A stretch of DNA of 64,000 nt. It comes from CAIMUS01 sp046347625. GTDB lineage: Bacteria; Pseudomonadota; Gammaproteobacteria; Competibacterales; Competibacteraceae. Each line of letters opens with the position of its first letter. The first letter of the stretch is position 1. Location: positions 186,001-250,000 of the forward strand of contig JAXMFU010000002.1 in assembly GCA_046347625.1 (NCBI GenBank), written 5' to 3'. The notes beneath the pieces are model-generated. The model saw only the letters and a program-made list of their open reading frames with translations. It made no database searches and was not told the origin of the DNA. The position numbers were made by a program, and so were the translations under genes. Below, piece after piece: positions 42,741-51,980 of the stretch.

Positions 42741-43166
42741 TTACAACCCCGTCAGGATGATGAAACCTTCGGCGGCGGCCGCATCGTTAAGCCGCCTATC
42801 AAAGGAAGAAAAAGCCGGTACAACAGCTTGCTGTCTCGAGGCGAGCAGTTTGGCCGAGGATAAATGTACCGCATCTAACCCTCTCAGTCCGTAGGCTGTT
42901 ACCAATCGACCCGCCTCAAGCTCATCGAAATCGAGCACGACGTAGTGTCTCCAATCCTGGGTAAAGCTATCCCTCGATAGATCATAGGTCGATTGCGCCA
43001 GGTCGCCATTACGCCAGCGGCGGGTCATCGCCGACAGTGTTTCAGGATAAGCAATACGACAGGTGGCAACTGCATCAGCCTCTTCGAGCCACGCTCTAAC
43101 CTGGGTTGAGCCAGTTTCCTCCACATAGAGTTTGACCAGACTACTGGTATCCATGTAGAGAATCAA
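42741..43166 (-). CDS. vapC: VapC-type PIN-domain toxin
   Basis: This 141-aa protein has the PIN acidic residues D6 (MILYMDTSSLVKLY), E42, D98 (RGLDAVHLSSA) and D123 (SSFDRRLN). It should be a Mg-dependent RNase toxin. It overlaps its antitoxin by 4 bases and lies between pilA and pilR, a non-pilus insertion. Confidence 0.88.
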   Translation of the reverse strand: MILYMDTSSLVKLYVEETGSTQVRAWLEEADAVATCRIAYPETLSAMTRRWRNGDLAQSTYDLSRDSFTQDWRHYVVLDFDELEAGRLVTAYGLRGLDAVHLSSAKLLASRQQAVVPAFSSFDRRLNDAAAAEGFIILTGL

Positions 43167-43423
43167 CGCCGCTCCTCCAGTACGGTTTCGGCAAGGGGGG
43201 GGCCCTCTATAGGCAGGCCCTTGATGCCTGCCGGTTTCCCTCCCGCCCAGCTTGCCTTACCAGCCTCCAGCAGCGATTTTATGGCCTGTCGTTCGCTGGA
43301 AACCGGACTCAGTAAAGCCACTTCCTTGCCATGATCCGTTACCACAATCACTTCTCCCTGGTGTGCTCTTTTTATATAAGTACTTAATTTTGACTTCAAT
43401 TCTTTGATACCTACCGCAGTCAT
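43163..43423 (-). CDS. Phd/VapB-like antitoxin
   Basis: This 86-aa protein has the Phd/YefM-like N-terminus VGIKELKSKLSTYIKRAHQG followed by EVIVVTDHGKEVALLSP. It is cotranslated with the PIN toxin (ATGA overlap). GGAGAG six bases before ATG 43423 supports that start over in-frame GTGs at 43429 and 43426. Confidence 0.82.
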   Translation of the reverse strand: MTAVGIKELKSKLSTYIKRAHQGEVIVVTDHGKEVALLSPVSSERQAIKSLLEAGKASWAGGKPAGIKGLPIEGPPLAETVLEERR

Positions 43424-43502
43424 CACCACTCTCCGAAATTTATAAAAGTAGCCACAATATACAATCTTAAGTGGCTACTTTTCAATCGGTAAGTGTTTTT
43501 CT

Positions 43503-44867
43503 CTAATCCAACCCCAACTTCTTCAAGCGATACCGCAAGGCCCGAAAGCTGATACCGAGCTTTTCGGCCGCCGCCGTTTTGTTATAACGGGTCGCCTCCA
43601 GAGCCTTGGTAATGGCCTCTCGTTCCAGGTCTTCCAGATAGCCTTCCAGATCGGTCACCATGACCGGCTCGGCATTCGGCTCCAGCCCTTCCGGTGGTTC
43701 CGGAAGCCATACCGGGGACGTGGTCGGTTCCGGCAAGTGCAGATCGGTGGGCGTAATCCAGGGGCTATCGCACAAGGTAAAGACCCGCTCCAGAATATTT
43801 TCCAGTTCCCGAACATTGCCGGGAAAGGCGTAATGGCACAGTTCCTCCAGGGCCGCGGGCGTCAGACGGGGTGGAGTCAGGCCATGGTGGTGGCCCAGCC
43901 GTTCGAGAATATGGTTGGCCAATGGCGGGATATCGTCGGGCCGTTCCCGCAGACTGGGCAAGCGCAGTTCGATCACATTCAGGCGGTAGAACAAATCCTG
44001 CCGGAAGGTACCTTCGTCCACCAGCTTGCTCAAATCCTTGTGGGTGGCGCTGAGAATCCGGACATCCATGGCCAGCTCCGTCTGGGTGCCGATCGGGCGC
44101 ACGGCACGTTCCTGGATCGCCCGCAGCAGCTTGACCTGCATGTGTTGCGGCAATTCCGCCACTTCGTCCAGAAATAGCGTGCCGCCATGAGCCGCCTGGA
44201 ACAGACCGGCCTTGTCCTGGGTGGCGCCGGTGAAACTACCCTTTTTGTAACCGAAAAACTCGCTTTCCATCAAATGTTCCGGAATCGCACCGCAATTGAT
44301 CGGCACGAACGGCTTGTCGGCGCGTGGCCCGGAGCCATGGATAAGGCGTGCCGCCAGTTCCTTGCCGGTGCCGGATTCGCCGCTGATCAAAACCGGTGCC
44401 TGACTGCGGGCCAGCCTGCGGATCAGTGCCAGAACCGACTGCATCGCCGGGGAATTCCCCAGCAGCAGCGGCCGAACTTCCGCCCGTTCCTCGGTGGGAG
44501 CGGCCAGCTTGAGCGCTGTCTCGATCAGCGTGCGCAGCACTTCCAACTCGAAGGGTTTCGAGACGAAATCGAAAGCGCCCAATTTCAAGGCCTCGACGGC
44601 ACTTTCCACATTGCCATAGGCGGTGATCACCGCGACCGGCAAGTTCGGCCAGGATTTTTGGATACTCCCGACCAGTTCCAGGCCGTTGCCGTCCGGCAGG
44701 CGCATATCGGTCAGGCAAAAACTGAACGGCTGCTGCTGCAACAAGTCCTTGGCTTGCGCCAGGTTGGCCGCTTTAAGACATTGAATCCCCATGGGAGTCA
44801 GGGTCATCTCGATCAGTTCGAGAATGTCCGCTTCATCATCGACGATCAGTGCAGTGCGCTCATCCAT
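43503..44867 (-). CDS. pilR: sigma-54 dependent response regulator PilR
   Basis: This 454-aa protein has a receiver domain (residues 5-115, phospho-acceptor D54 in LTDMRLPDG), an AAA+ activator domain with GESGTGKE, the sigma-54 loop GSFTGA and Walker B GGTLFLDEV, and a C-terminal Fis-type HTH. It activates pilA transcription after phosphorylation by PilS. ATG 44867 follows AGGAGA, whereas the open frame continues to 44918. It overlaps pilS by 22 bases. Confidence 0.92.
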   Translation of the reverse strand: MDERTALIVDDEADILELIEMTLTPMGIQCLKAANLAQAKDLLQQQPFSFCLTDMRLPDGNGLELVGSIQKSWPNLPVAVITAYGNVESAVEALKLGAFDFVSKPFELEVLRTLIETALKLAAPTEERAEVRPLLLGNSPAMQSVLALIRRLARSQAPVLISGESGTGKELAARLIHGSGPRADKPFVPINCGAIPEHLMESEFFGYKKGSFTGATQDKAGLFQAAHGGTLFLDEVAELPQHMQVKLLRAIQERAVRPIGTQTELAMDVRILSATHKDLSKLVDEGTFRQDLFYRLNVIELRLPSLRERPDDIPPLANHILERLGHHHGLTPPRLTPAALEELCHYAFPGNVRELENILERVFTLCDSPWITPTDLHLPEPTTSPVWLPEPPEGLEPNAEPVMVTDLEGYLEDLEREAITKALEATRYNKTAAAEKLGISFRALRYRLKKLGLD

Positions 44868-46564
44868 TCGAAGTTCTCCTGCGGTTGATTGGCTTTGGCA
44901 AAAGTGATACGGAAACAACTGCCTCCCGTCGCCGGCCGAATGTATTGTAATTGAGCATTGTTGGCCTCGCAGATTTCGCGGGAGATATACAGTCCCAGTC
45001 CCGTTCCTTGCGTTTTGGTGGTAAAGAAAGGCTCGAAGATTTTACTGTTATCGGCCTCGGGAATACCGGGGCCTTCATCATATACATCCAGCCAGGGTCC
45101 GGCATCGGCTTTACCCGGACCGGCGACCAGCCGTAACCTGACAGGCCCATCCTTGGACGGGCCATGAACACAGGCATTGTTACACAGGTTCCAGAGTACC
45201 TGATGCAGATGCAGGGGGTCGAAGTAGACCCGCAACTCGGGCGGCTCGATCACCCATTCGATCTGGGGTTGGTACTGCCTGTGATTGTTCAGAAATTCTC
45301 GATGAAATTCCTCCAGCCAGGTTTCCAAGGCAATATTTTCGGGCCTGGCCCCTTCCCGCCGGGACAGTTCCAGGACCGTGTTGATGATCTTATTGGCCCG
45401 TTTGGCGTTGTCGTGAACGATCTGCCCCAGGCGGCGATCGCCGGGGCTGACCGTGGATGATTCCTGCAGCAGTTGGGCGGCATGGCTGATCGAGGTCAGG
45501 GGATTGCGGATTTCATGGGCAATGCTGGCTGTCATCCGCCCCAGGGCCGCCAGCTTGAGCTGTTGCAACCGCTGCACCATCAGGCTGGAATCTTCCAAAG
45601 CGATCAAGGTATCCTTCAATCGCTTGCGGCCGAACTCACTGAAGCTGACGGTCAATTCCGGCAGATGGCCCGCCTGGCGGAACGGCTTGGTGGAGTAAAC
45701 CCCGCTGCCCAGCCACTGGGAAAGGCGTTGCTGCAAGGGCGGCGACAGTGTCTCCAGCGCCACCCCCTCGGCGGACTCGGCATGATTCAGCAGGCGATGG
45801 GCCGTATCGTTCATGAGTCTTACCCGGGCCGACTGATCGACAATGATAATACCCGAGTGCAAGTGTTGTACGATCGCTTGATTGATTTGCGCCATTTCCA
45901 GTAATTGTTGCGAGCGCTGGCGGGCCAGCGCCTCGGTACGGCGGCTGCGTTCCGCCAGCGTGTAGGTCAGTAGCGCGGCGATAAAACAGGAGGCGCCCAG
46001 AATGCCCAGGCGTTCCCAGTCGGCATCGTAGGTCTGTAAGTAAGCCCCGAACCGGCCGCTCCACAAGGACGTAGCGCCGGCGGCCGTAAAGGAGGCCGCG
46101 ACCATAGAGAACGTATAGCCCAATAAGATCAGGAAAGCCAACGCCGCCATGGCCAGGGCGGAATAGAGCGGCAACAGAATTCCGCTGGCGGCTACGGCGG
46201 TTACCATCAGAATGCTCAGATTGCTGCCGATATTGCCGGAGGCATGAACCAGCAGACCTAAAGCGATCAGATCGACGATGGTCTGGACCTGGGCCTGCAC
46301 CCGTAACAACGGCCGCCGCCGGTAACTGCCGACAATCGCCAGCACGACCAGAACCATATAAACCACTGCCGTACCCAGGAATAACAGGGAGTTGGCTTTG
46401 CCGAAAAAACGGTTGCCCTCATCCAGTAGAAAAATGCCGACCAGCAGTAACACCAGTATCAAGCGATAAAAATTGAACGCACGAAACACGGTCCACTGGT
46501 AACGCCGGTCCAGAATATTACTGCTGGTGATATCCTTTAACAGGGTGCTTATATCGGGCGTCAT
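44846..46564 (-). CDS. pilS: sensor histidine kinase PilS
   Basis: This 572-aa kinase has about six N-terminal membrane segments (about 35-190), a PAS-like region (about 225-290), HisKA with MTASIAHEIRNPL (phospho-His) and a HATPase domain with N-box NLCNNACVHG, DEGPGIP and GTGLGL. It signals to PilR to control pili. ATG 46564 is preferred to an in-frame GTG at 46570; no strong ribosome site is seen. Confidence 0.92.
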   Translation of the reverse strand: MTPDISTLLKDITSSNILDRRYQWTVFRAFNFYRLILVLLLVGIFLLDEGNRFFGKANSLLFLGTAVVYMVLVVLAIVGSYRRRPLLRVQAQVQTIVDLIALGLLVHASGNIGSNLSILMVTAVAASGILLPLYSALAMAALAFLILLGYTFSMVAASFTAAGATSLWSGRFGAYLQTYDADWERLGILGASCFIAALLTYTLAERSRRTEALARQRSQQLLEMAQINQAIVQHLHSGIIIVDQSARVRLMNDTAHRLLNHAESAEGVALETLSPPLQQRLSQWLGSGVYSTKPFRQAGHLPELTVSFSEFGRKRLKDTLIALEDSSLMVQRLQQLKLAALGRMTASIAHEIRNPLTSISHAAQLLQESSTVSPGDRRLGQIVHDNAKRANKIINTVLELSRREGARPENIALETWLEEFHREFLNNHRQYQPQIEWVIEPPELRVYFDPLHLHQVLWNLCNNACVHGPSKDGPVRLRLVAGPGKADAGPWLDVYDEGPGIPEADNSKIFEPFFTTKTQGTGLGLYISREICEANNAQLQYIRPATGGSCFRITFAKANQPQENFEWMSALH

Positions 46565-46597
46565 AACCACGAGGACAGTATCCTAAAATAGCAGTGC

Positions 46598-46837
46598 TCA
46601 GGGACGGTTACTGTTGCCGGCAAGGCGATGTTCCTCCGTACAGAAGTAAGCTTGCCGGCCATTACCGATCGCCCGGCTCCGCGGCAGATACACGCCACAG
46701 TGAGTGCACCGTACCATTTCCTCATAAGGAGCGGCGGAGCGGGTATGCGGGGGTACCGCCGGTTGCTCCCGCCAGCGATGGAGTAACCAGAGGCCGATAC
46801 CCAGCAGGGCTAGCAGAAGTCCACGGGTGTTTAACAT
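46598..46837 (-). CDS. PP0621 family zinc-finger-like membrane protein
   Basis: This 79-aa protein has one N-terminal membrane helix (LLLALLGIGLWLLHRW) and a Cys motif MVRCTHCGVYLPRSRAI followed by AYFCTEEH, typical of the PP0621 family encoded just upstream of pilS in many proteobacteria. It may bind zinc. Function is unknown. Confidence 0.85.
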   Translation of the reverse strand: MLNTRGLLLALLGIGLWLLHRWREQPAVPPHTRSAAPYEEMVRCTHCGVYLPRSRAIGNGRQAYFCTEEHRLAGNSNRP

Positions 46838-46960
46838 GAATTAAAACCTCGATCTGGAAATGCCAAGAATAGCCAGTTCGCATTCTATACCCGGAAAGAG
46901 GGATAGTTGTAGGTTGCGGCGCCCACGCTGCGATGGACTCTTGCCGGAGCGCAGCGGGGG

Positions 46961-47116
46961 TGCCGCCCCATAGGCGCCAGTTTAAGAGTTAAGCGCTTGA
47001 ATTAAGGGTTTTGTAGGGTGGGCAGCTTGTCTGCCCACCAATCCTGCCTCCGGGGCAGCGTGGGCAGGCAAGCTGCCCACCCTACCTCTTAAACTGCCGC
47101 CTATGGGGCACCGCCC
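46961..47116. repeat. nested inverted repeat upstream of sucC
   Basis: The outer arm TGCCGCCCCATAGGCGCCAG plus TTTAAGAG (46961-46988) is inverted at CTCTTAAACTGCCGCCTATG plus GGGCACCGCC (47087-47116). The inner arms are GTAGGGTGGGCAGCTTG and CAAGCTGCCCACCCTAC. The whole 155-base block could form a long cruciform. It ends about 130 bases before sucC. Apart from it, the 409-base gap holds no gene. Confidence 0.75.
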
Positions 47117-47246
47117 TACAGGTATCGGGTCAACGCGGTGGCCCGCTCGCCGGACCGGATGCTTACCGACTGGAAAAAGCAGGGTTTTTGCCGGCAGTTT
47201 TGCTAAAATATTGTTTTTCTACTGCACAACAGGGGGCGGAAAACGC

Positions 47247-48407
47247 ATGAACTTACATGAATATCAGGCCAAAGAACTGTTCCGGGCATTCGGCGTAGCA
47301 GTGCCCCGTGGCATCAAGGCCACGTCCGAGCAAGAAGCCGTTGACGCCGCCAAAGAACTGGGGGGGGCGGTCTGGGTCGTCAAGGCCCAGGTCCACGCCG
47401 GCGGGCGCGGCAAGGCGGGCGGTGTCAAGCTGGCCCGCAGCATGGCTCAGGTGGAAGAGTTCGCCGGACAACTGCTGGGTTCCACGCTCAGAACCATTCA
47501 AACCGGTCCCGAGGGTCTTCCCATCCATGCCCTTCTTATCGAAGAAGGTCTCAATATCGTCAAAGAGCTGTATTTAAGCGTACTGGTCAACCGCAGCAGT
47601 AAGCGCATCGTCTTCATGGGATCGTCCGAAGGCGGCATGGACATCGAAGAAGTCGCCGAGAAGACCCCGGAAAAAATCCTTACCGTGACAGTAGACCCGG
47701 TCACCGGCCTGCAACCCTATCAATGCCGCCAGCTGGGTTTCGGCATGGGCCTTGGCAAGGATGAAATCAACAACCTGGTCAAGGTCATGATGGGTCTTTA
47801 CAACCTGTTCCTCACCAAGGATGCCAGCCTGGTGGAAATCAATCCGCTGGTGGTGACCGGCGACGGTAAGGTACTGGCCCTGGACGGCAAGGTCAATCTC
47901 GATGACAACGCCCTGTATCGGCACAAGGATCTGGCGGAGATGCGCGATCCGACTCAGGAGGATGAGCGCGAAAATATCGCCCACGAGCACGGTCTGAACT
48001 ATGTGGCGCTGGATGGCAGCATCGGTTGCATGGTGAACGGCGCGGGTCTGGCTATGGCTACCATGGACATGGTGCAGTTGCACGGCGGTTCTCCGGCCAA
48101 CTTCCTGGATGTGGGCGGCACCGCCACGGCGGAGCGCGTCGCCCGGGCGTTCAAGCTGATTACTTCCAGCGCGAACGTCAAAGCGATTCTGGTCAATATT
48201 TTCGGTGGCATCGTGCGCTGTGATGTGATTGCCGATGGCATTATCCAGGCGGTCAAGGAAGTGGGTCTGTCCATTCCCGTTGTCGTGCGCCTGCAAGGCA
48301 CCAATGTCGATGCGGGGCGCAAGATGCTGGCCGATTCCGGCATGCGCATTATTGCCGCCGACGATCTGACCGAAGCCGCCCAACAGGCGGTAGCGGCCGC
48401 CCGCTGA
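47247..48407 (+). CDS. sucC: succinyl-CoA synthetase beta subunit
   Basis: This 386-aa ATP-grasp protein starts MNLHEYQAKELFRAFGVAVP and has the family blocks VVKAQVHAGGRGKAGGVKLA, LVEINPLVVT, and FVNIFGGIVRCDVIA-type (here VNIFGGIVRCDVIADG). It binds nucleotide and CoA and forms succinyl-CoA from succinate in the TCA cycle with SucD. ATG 47247 follows GGGGGCGG; an in-frame upstream start at 47103 is not used. Confidence 0.95.
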   Translation: MNLHEYQAKELFRAFGVAVPRGIKATSEQEAVDAAKELGGAVWVVKAQVHAGGRGKAGGVKLARSMAQVEEFAGQLLGSTLRTIQTGPEGLPIHALLIEEGLNIVKELYLSVLVNRSSKRIVFMGSSEGGMDIEEVAEKTPEKILTVTVDPVTGLQPYQCRQLGFGMGLGKDEINNLVKVMMGLYNLFLTKDASLVEINPLVVTGDGKVLALDGKVNLDDNALYRHKDLAEMRDPTQEDERENIAHEHGLNYVALDGSIGCMVNGAGLAMATMDMVQLHGGSPANFLDVGGTATAERVARAFKLITSSANVKAILVNIFGGIVRCDVIADGIIQAVKEVGLSIPVVVRLQGTNVDAGRKMLADSGMRIIAADDLTEAAQQAVAAAR

Positions 48408-48442
48408 GCACAGCCAGCCAATAACAGGGGAAAACACAATTC

Positions 48443-49315
48443 ATGAGCATTCTGGTCAACAAGAGCACCAAGGTGATCTGTCAGGGTTTCACCGGTAAAC
48501 AGGGCACCTTCCACTCCGAACAGGCTATCGCTTACGGCACCAATCTGGTCGGTGGGGTCACGCCGGGGCGCGGCGGTGATACCCATTTGGGTAAGCCGGT
48601 CTTCAATACCTGCCATGACGCGGTGGCCGCGACCGGTGCCGACGCGACCATGATCTATGTCCCGGCGCCGTTTGCCGGGGATTCGATTCTGGAAGCGGCG
48701 TCCGCCGGTATCAAGGTGGTCGTCTGCATTACCGAAGGCATCCCGGTCATGGACATGCTGAAGGTCAAAGCCGCGCTGCAAGGCAGCGATATCAAGCTGA
48801 TCGGCCCCAACTGCCCCGGTGTGATCACGCCAGGCGAATGCAAGATCGGCATCATGCCCGGGCATATCCATCAGCCCGGCTGTATCGGTATCGTCTCCCG
48901 TTCCGGCACTCTCACCTACGAGGCGGTGCACCAGACCACCCAGATCGGCCTGGGCCAGAGTACCTGTGTCGGTATCGGTGGGGACCCCATTCACGGTCTG
49001 AGCTTTATCGATTGCCTGGCCATGTTCCAGGCCGACCCCCAGACCAAGGGCATCGTGATGGTCGGCGAAATCGGCGGCAGCGCCGAGGAAGAAGCCGCCG
49101 AGTTTATCCAGGCCAATGTCGACAAGCCGGTGGTGGCCTATATCGCCGGTGTTACGGCGCCTCCTGGCAAGCGCATGGGTCATGCCGGTGCCATCATTAC
49201 CGGTGGCAAGGGCACCGCCAAGGCGAAATTCGCCGCATTGGAGGCCGCCGGCGTTGCCATCGTGCGTTCGCCGGCTGAAATCGGCCCGCGGATGAAGCAA
49301 TTCTTTCCCGGTTAG
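48443..49315 (+). CDS. sucD: succinyl-CoA synthetase alpha subunit
   Basis: This 290-aa subunit has the CoA-binding FTGKQGTFHSEQAI, the SRSGTLTYEAVHQT block, GGDPIHGLSFIDCL and the phospho-histidine loop GKRMGHAGAIITGG. It is encoded 35 bases after sucC, with a normal-length protein ending in FPG. The pair forms the TCA-cycle enzyme. Confidence 0.95.
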   Translation: MSILVNKSTKVICQGFTGKQGTFHSEQAIAYGTNLVGGVTPGRGGDTHLGKPVFNTCHDAVAATGADATMIYVPAPFAGDSILEAASAGIKVVVCITEGIPVMDMLKVKAALQGSDIKLIGPNCPGVITPGECKIGIMPGHIHQPGCIGIVSRSGTLTYEAVHQTTQIGLGQSTCVGIGGDPIHGLSFIDCLAMFQADPQTKGIVMVGEIGGSAEEEAAEFIQANVDKPVVAYIAGVTAPPGKRMGHAGAIITGGKGTAKAKFAALEAAGVAIVRSPAEIGPRMKQFFPG

Positions 49316-49414
49316 TTTACCGTAAAAATCCCGGTAGATCGGGCACAGGACGTGCCCGACAGCATCCCCGGTGAGCAGCCCGCGTGGGCAGACAAGCTGC
49401 CCACCCTACACTGT

Positions 49415-49474
49415 CCTTTAGCCTTTAGCCTTTAGCCTTTAGCCTTTAGCCTTTAGCCTTTAGCCTTTAACCTT
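49415..49474. repeat. CTTTAGC heptamer array at the 3' end of bamD
   Basis: About eight CTTTAGC units (the last CTTTAAC) end 3 bases before the bamD stop on the complementary strand. A longer matching array is at 59121-59188, ending before fdhD. It reads on the gene strand as AAAGGTTAAAGGCTAAAGG. Confidence 0.85.
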
Positions 49475-49476
49475 TA

Positions 49477-50271
49477 TCACGCCGCGCCATTGACCAAGTC
49501 ATCGAGCTCGGGAATATCCGGTGACTCGGGGAAGTTCAGCTTGAGTACCCGCAGACTGTCCGCCGCCAGTTGTTGCAGACCCAGCTTGGTGTAGGCTTTG
49601 ACCATAACGGCCAGGGCATCCGCCACCGCCGGGGTCTTGGCATAATTCTGCAGCACGTTCTGGGCGCGGTTGATCGCTCCCACATAGGCGCCCCGCCGCA
49701 GGTAGTAATCCGCCACATTGACTTCGTGAGTCGCCAGACTGTTGTGCAGATAGATCATCCGTTGGCGGGCATCCTCGGCATAAGGACTCTGCGGAAACTT
49801 GCGCACCAGTTCCGCGAAATCGTTGTAAGACTGTCTAACGATGCTGGTGTCGGTCTTGGAGGGATCGTTCGGGAAAAATCGGCTGATAGCGGTTTCTTCC
49901 CGACTGAAGTTGATCAGTCCCCGCATATAATAGGCATAATCCACATAAGGATTGCGTGGATTGGTCTTGATAAAGCGGTCGGCGGCGGCGATTGCAGAGT
50001 CGGGTTCGTTGTCCTTATAGTAGGCGTAGATCAAATCGAGCTGTGCCTGCTGGGCGTAACGACCGAAGGGATAACGGGCTTGCAGTTTTTCCAGATACTC
50101 GACGGCCAGCTTATAGTTACCGCTATCGAGCTGATCCTTGGCCTCACTGTACAGCTTGGTCACCGACCAACTCTTGGTCTCGTCGATTTTCTCCGGCAGT
50201 AAACCGCAGCCCGACAAGCCGGCAAAGAGTATTAAAAACAGGATTAATTTTAGATGACGAAATCCAGCCAT
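49477..50271 (-). CDS. bamD: outer membrane assembly lipoprotein BamD
   Basis: This 264-aa lipoprotein has a lipobox LFAGLSGC (Cys about 22) and TPR-like helical repeats (YPFGRYAQQAQLDLIYAYYK, KTNPRNPYVDYAYYMRGLI). It belongs to the BAM complex that inserts beta-barrel proteins. ATG 50271 gives a signal MAGFRHLKLILFLILF; an in-frame upstream start is open to 50325. It is divergent from rluD, 20 bases apart. Confidence 0.93.
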   Translation of the reverse strand: MAGFRHLKLILFLILFAGLSGCGLLPEKIDETKSWSVTKLYSEAKDQLDSGNYKLAVEYLEKLQARYPFGRYAQQAQLDLIYAYYKDNEPDSAIAAADRFIKTNPRNPYVDYAYYMRGLINFSREETAISRFFPNDPSKTDTSIVRQSYNDFAELVRKFPQSPYAEDARQRMIYLHNSLATHEVNVADYYLRRGAYVGAINRAQNVLQNYAKTPAVADALAVMVKAYTKLGLQQLAADSLRVLKLNFPESPDIPELDDLVNGAA

Positions 50272-50291
50272 AGCCACTGTCAACCTAAACA

Positions 50292-51296
50292 ATGATCGTG
50301 CAGTATAACGTGTCCGGGTCGGCAAGAGCCATGCCCGCCGGTGAACCGCTGTGTTGTCGAATTCCCGCCGCTTATGCCGGCCGGCGACTGGATCAGACGC
50401 TGGCGGAGTTATTGCCCGACTATTCGCGCAGCCGGCTCCAGCAGTGGATCAAAGCCGGTCAGGTGGCCATCGATGGCCGGGTGGTGCGTCCGCGCGAACC
50501 GGTGACCGGCGGCGAACTGGTTACCGTGGTATTGCCGGAAGTACCGGAGCGTGTCGAGCAGGCCCAGGAAATTCCCCTGGCCGTTCGCTATGAAGATGAC
50601 GATTTGCTGGTGCTCGACAAGCCGGCGGGGCTGGTGGTGCATCCCGCCGCCGGCAATCCCGACGGCACGCTGGTGAATGCGCTGTTGCATTATGCGCCGG
50701 AACTGGCAGTTCTGCCTCGGGCCGGGCTGGTGCATCGGCTGGATAAGGATACCTCCGGTCTACTGGTCGTAGCGCGCAGTCTGCGGGCGCATACCTCGCT
50801 GGTAGCGCAACTCCAGGCCCGCACTCTGGAGCGTGAATATCAGGCGGTGGTCGGCGGAGTGATGACAGCGGGTGGCCGGATCGATGCGCCCATCGGCCGG
50901 CACCCGGTGGACCGCAAACGGATGGCGGTGGTCGCCAATGGCAAGCCGGCGGTGACGCACTATCGGGTATTTCGACGCTTCAAGGCCCATACCCATCTCT
51001 GGCTTAAATTGGAAACCGGTCGTACCCACCAGATTCGGGTGCACCTGGCGCACTTGCGTTATCCCCTGGTGGGCGACCCCGTCTATGGCGGTCGCCGGCA
51101 TATACCGGTGGGACTGAGCGAGCGTTGTCGTGCGCTCCTCCAGGCGTTTCCCCGTCAGGCACTGCATGCCGCGCGGCTGGCGCTGACCCATCCCGCCGGC
51201 GGCGAACGGCTGCAATGGCAGGCGGAATTGCCGGTCGATATGATGCAGTTGCTCGCCGTGCTGGCGGAGGATGCCGATGAAGGTAATCAGGTTTAA
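50292..51296 (+). CDS. rluD: 23S rRNA pseudouridine synthase RluD
   Basis: This 334-aa protein has an S4 domain (RRLDQTLAELLPDYSRSRLQ) and the synthase motif HRLDKDTSGLLVVA with catalytic D151. It converts uridines 1911, 1915 and 1917 of 23S rRNA. A start at Met14 is also possible. The pgeF gene that often follows is missing; repeats follow instead. Confidence 0.92.
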   Translation: MIVQYNVSGSARAMPAGEPLCCRIPAAYAGRRLDQTLAELLPDYSRSRLQQWIKAGQVAIDGRVVRPREPVTGGELVTVVLPEVPERVEQAQEIPLAVRYEDDDLLVLDKPAGLVVHPAAGNPDGTLVNALLHYAPELAVLPRAGLVHRLDKDTSGLLVVARSLRAHTSLVAQLQARTLEREYQAVVGGVMTAGGRIDAPIGRHPVDRKRMAVVANGKPAVTHYRVFRRFKAHTHLWLKLETGRTHQIRVHLAHLRYPLVGDPVYGGRRHIPVGLSERCRALLQAFPRQALHAARLALTHPAGGERLQWQAELPVDMMQLLAVLAEDADEGNQV

Positions 51297-51359
51297 GTCG
51301 CCGGCTTGCCCCTGGGAGCGCCGGCGTCCTCGCCGGCCGGCAGACGGCCGGACCGCTTG

Positions 51360-51451
51360 GTAGGCCGGAATCAGGCCACCGGTGGTGGCCCTTTCCGGCA
51401 TCCCCAGGGCGCCGGAAATGCGACGCTGCGCTCCGCTTATTCCGGCCTACG
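51360..51451. repeat. CCGGAATAAGCG-type repeat, diverged copy 4
   Basis: TAGGCCGGAATCAGGCC ... CTTATTCCGGCCTACGA is a diverged version of the family seen at 15174, 38404 and 41144. It lies between rluD and the HiPIP gene's 3' end. Confidence 0.6.
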
Positions 51452-51478
51452 AAGACTACCAACAGGAGCCGGTCTTAA

Positions 51479-51811
51479 TCAGCCCGCCTTCTTGGTCCAG
51501 GCGCTGCACCAGCCATTGGCATTCACCAGCTGGCCCTGGAAGATCGCGCAGGGACCCCATTCGTCACCGGCTTTACCGGTATAAAGCTGACAATTATGGC
51601 AGAAGCGATCGGCGCCACCCCGTTTGGCCTGATCGGCCTTGGTGGCATCGTTAACGTAAGCCAAGCCTTTAGCCTGCGGACTGTTTTCGTCGACCTTATC
51701 GGCCGCTCGAGCACCCCGCAGCAGGAGATTGCTTAGCGGAATGGCAGCCAATCCCACGGCACCCAGCTTGATAAAACGTCTGCGACTGTTATCGGAAGTA
51801 TTATCGGACAT
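51479..51811 (-). CDS. high-potential iron-sulfur protein (HiPIP)
   Basis: This 110-aa protein has a twin-arginine signal (SRRRFIKLGAVGLAA, cleavage near 37) and four cluster cysteines C71, C74, C88 and C102 in FCHNCQLY, GPCAIF and GWCSAW. HiPIPs carry electrons in the periplasm of purple sulfur and related gammaproteobacteria. The length matches the family. ATG 51811 is the family start; the frame stays open to 51919. Confidence 0.92.
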   Translation of the reverse strand: MSDNTSDNSRRRFIKLGAVGLAAIPLSNLLLRGARAADKVDENSPQAKGLAYVNDATKADQAKRGGADRFCHNCQLYTGKAGDEWGPCAIFQGQLVNANGWCSAWTKKAG

Positions 51812-51980
51812 AACAATTACCTGACTCGCTACAACTGAAGTGATAGGAAATGGCGGAGGCATGATCGCAACAGCGTTGGAGCCTGCCGGCATTGTCGCAC
51901 AGGCTCTCTCCCCCGCCACGGGCCAACCTCCCTGAAGATACTATCCTTCTCTGGGAAAATCGGGCCGGCGTTCAGGGTCA

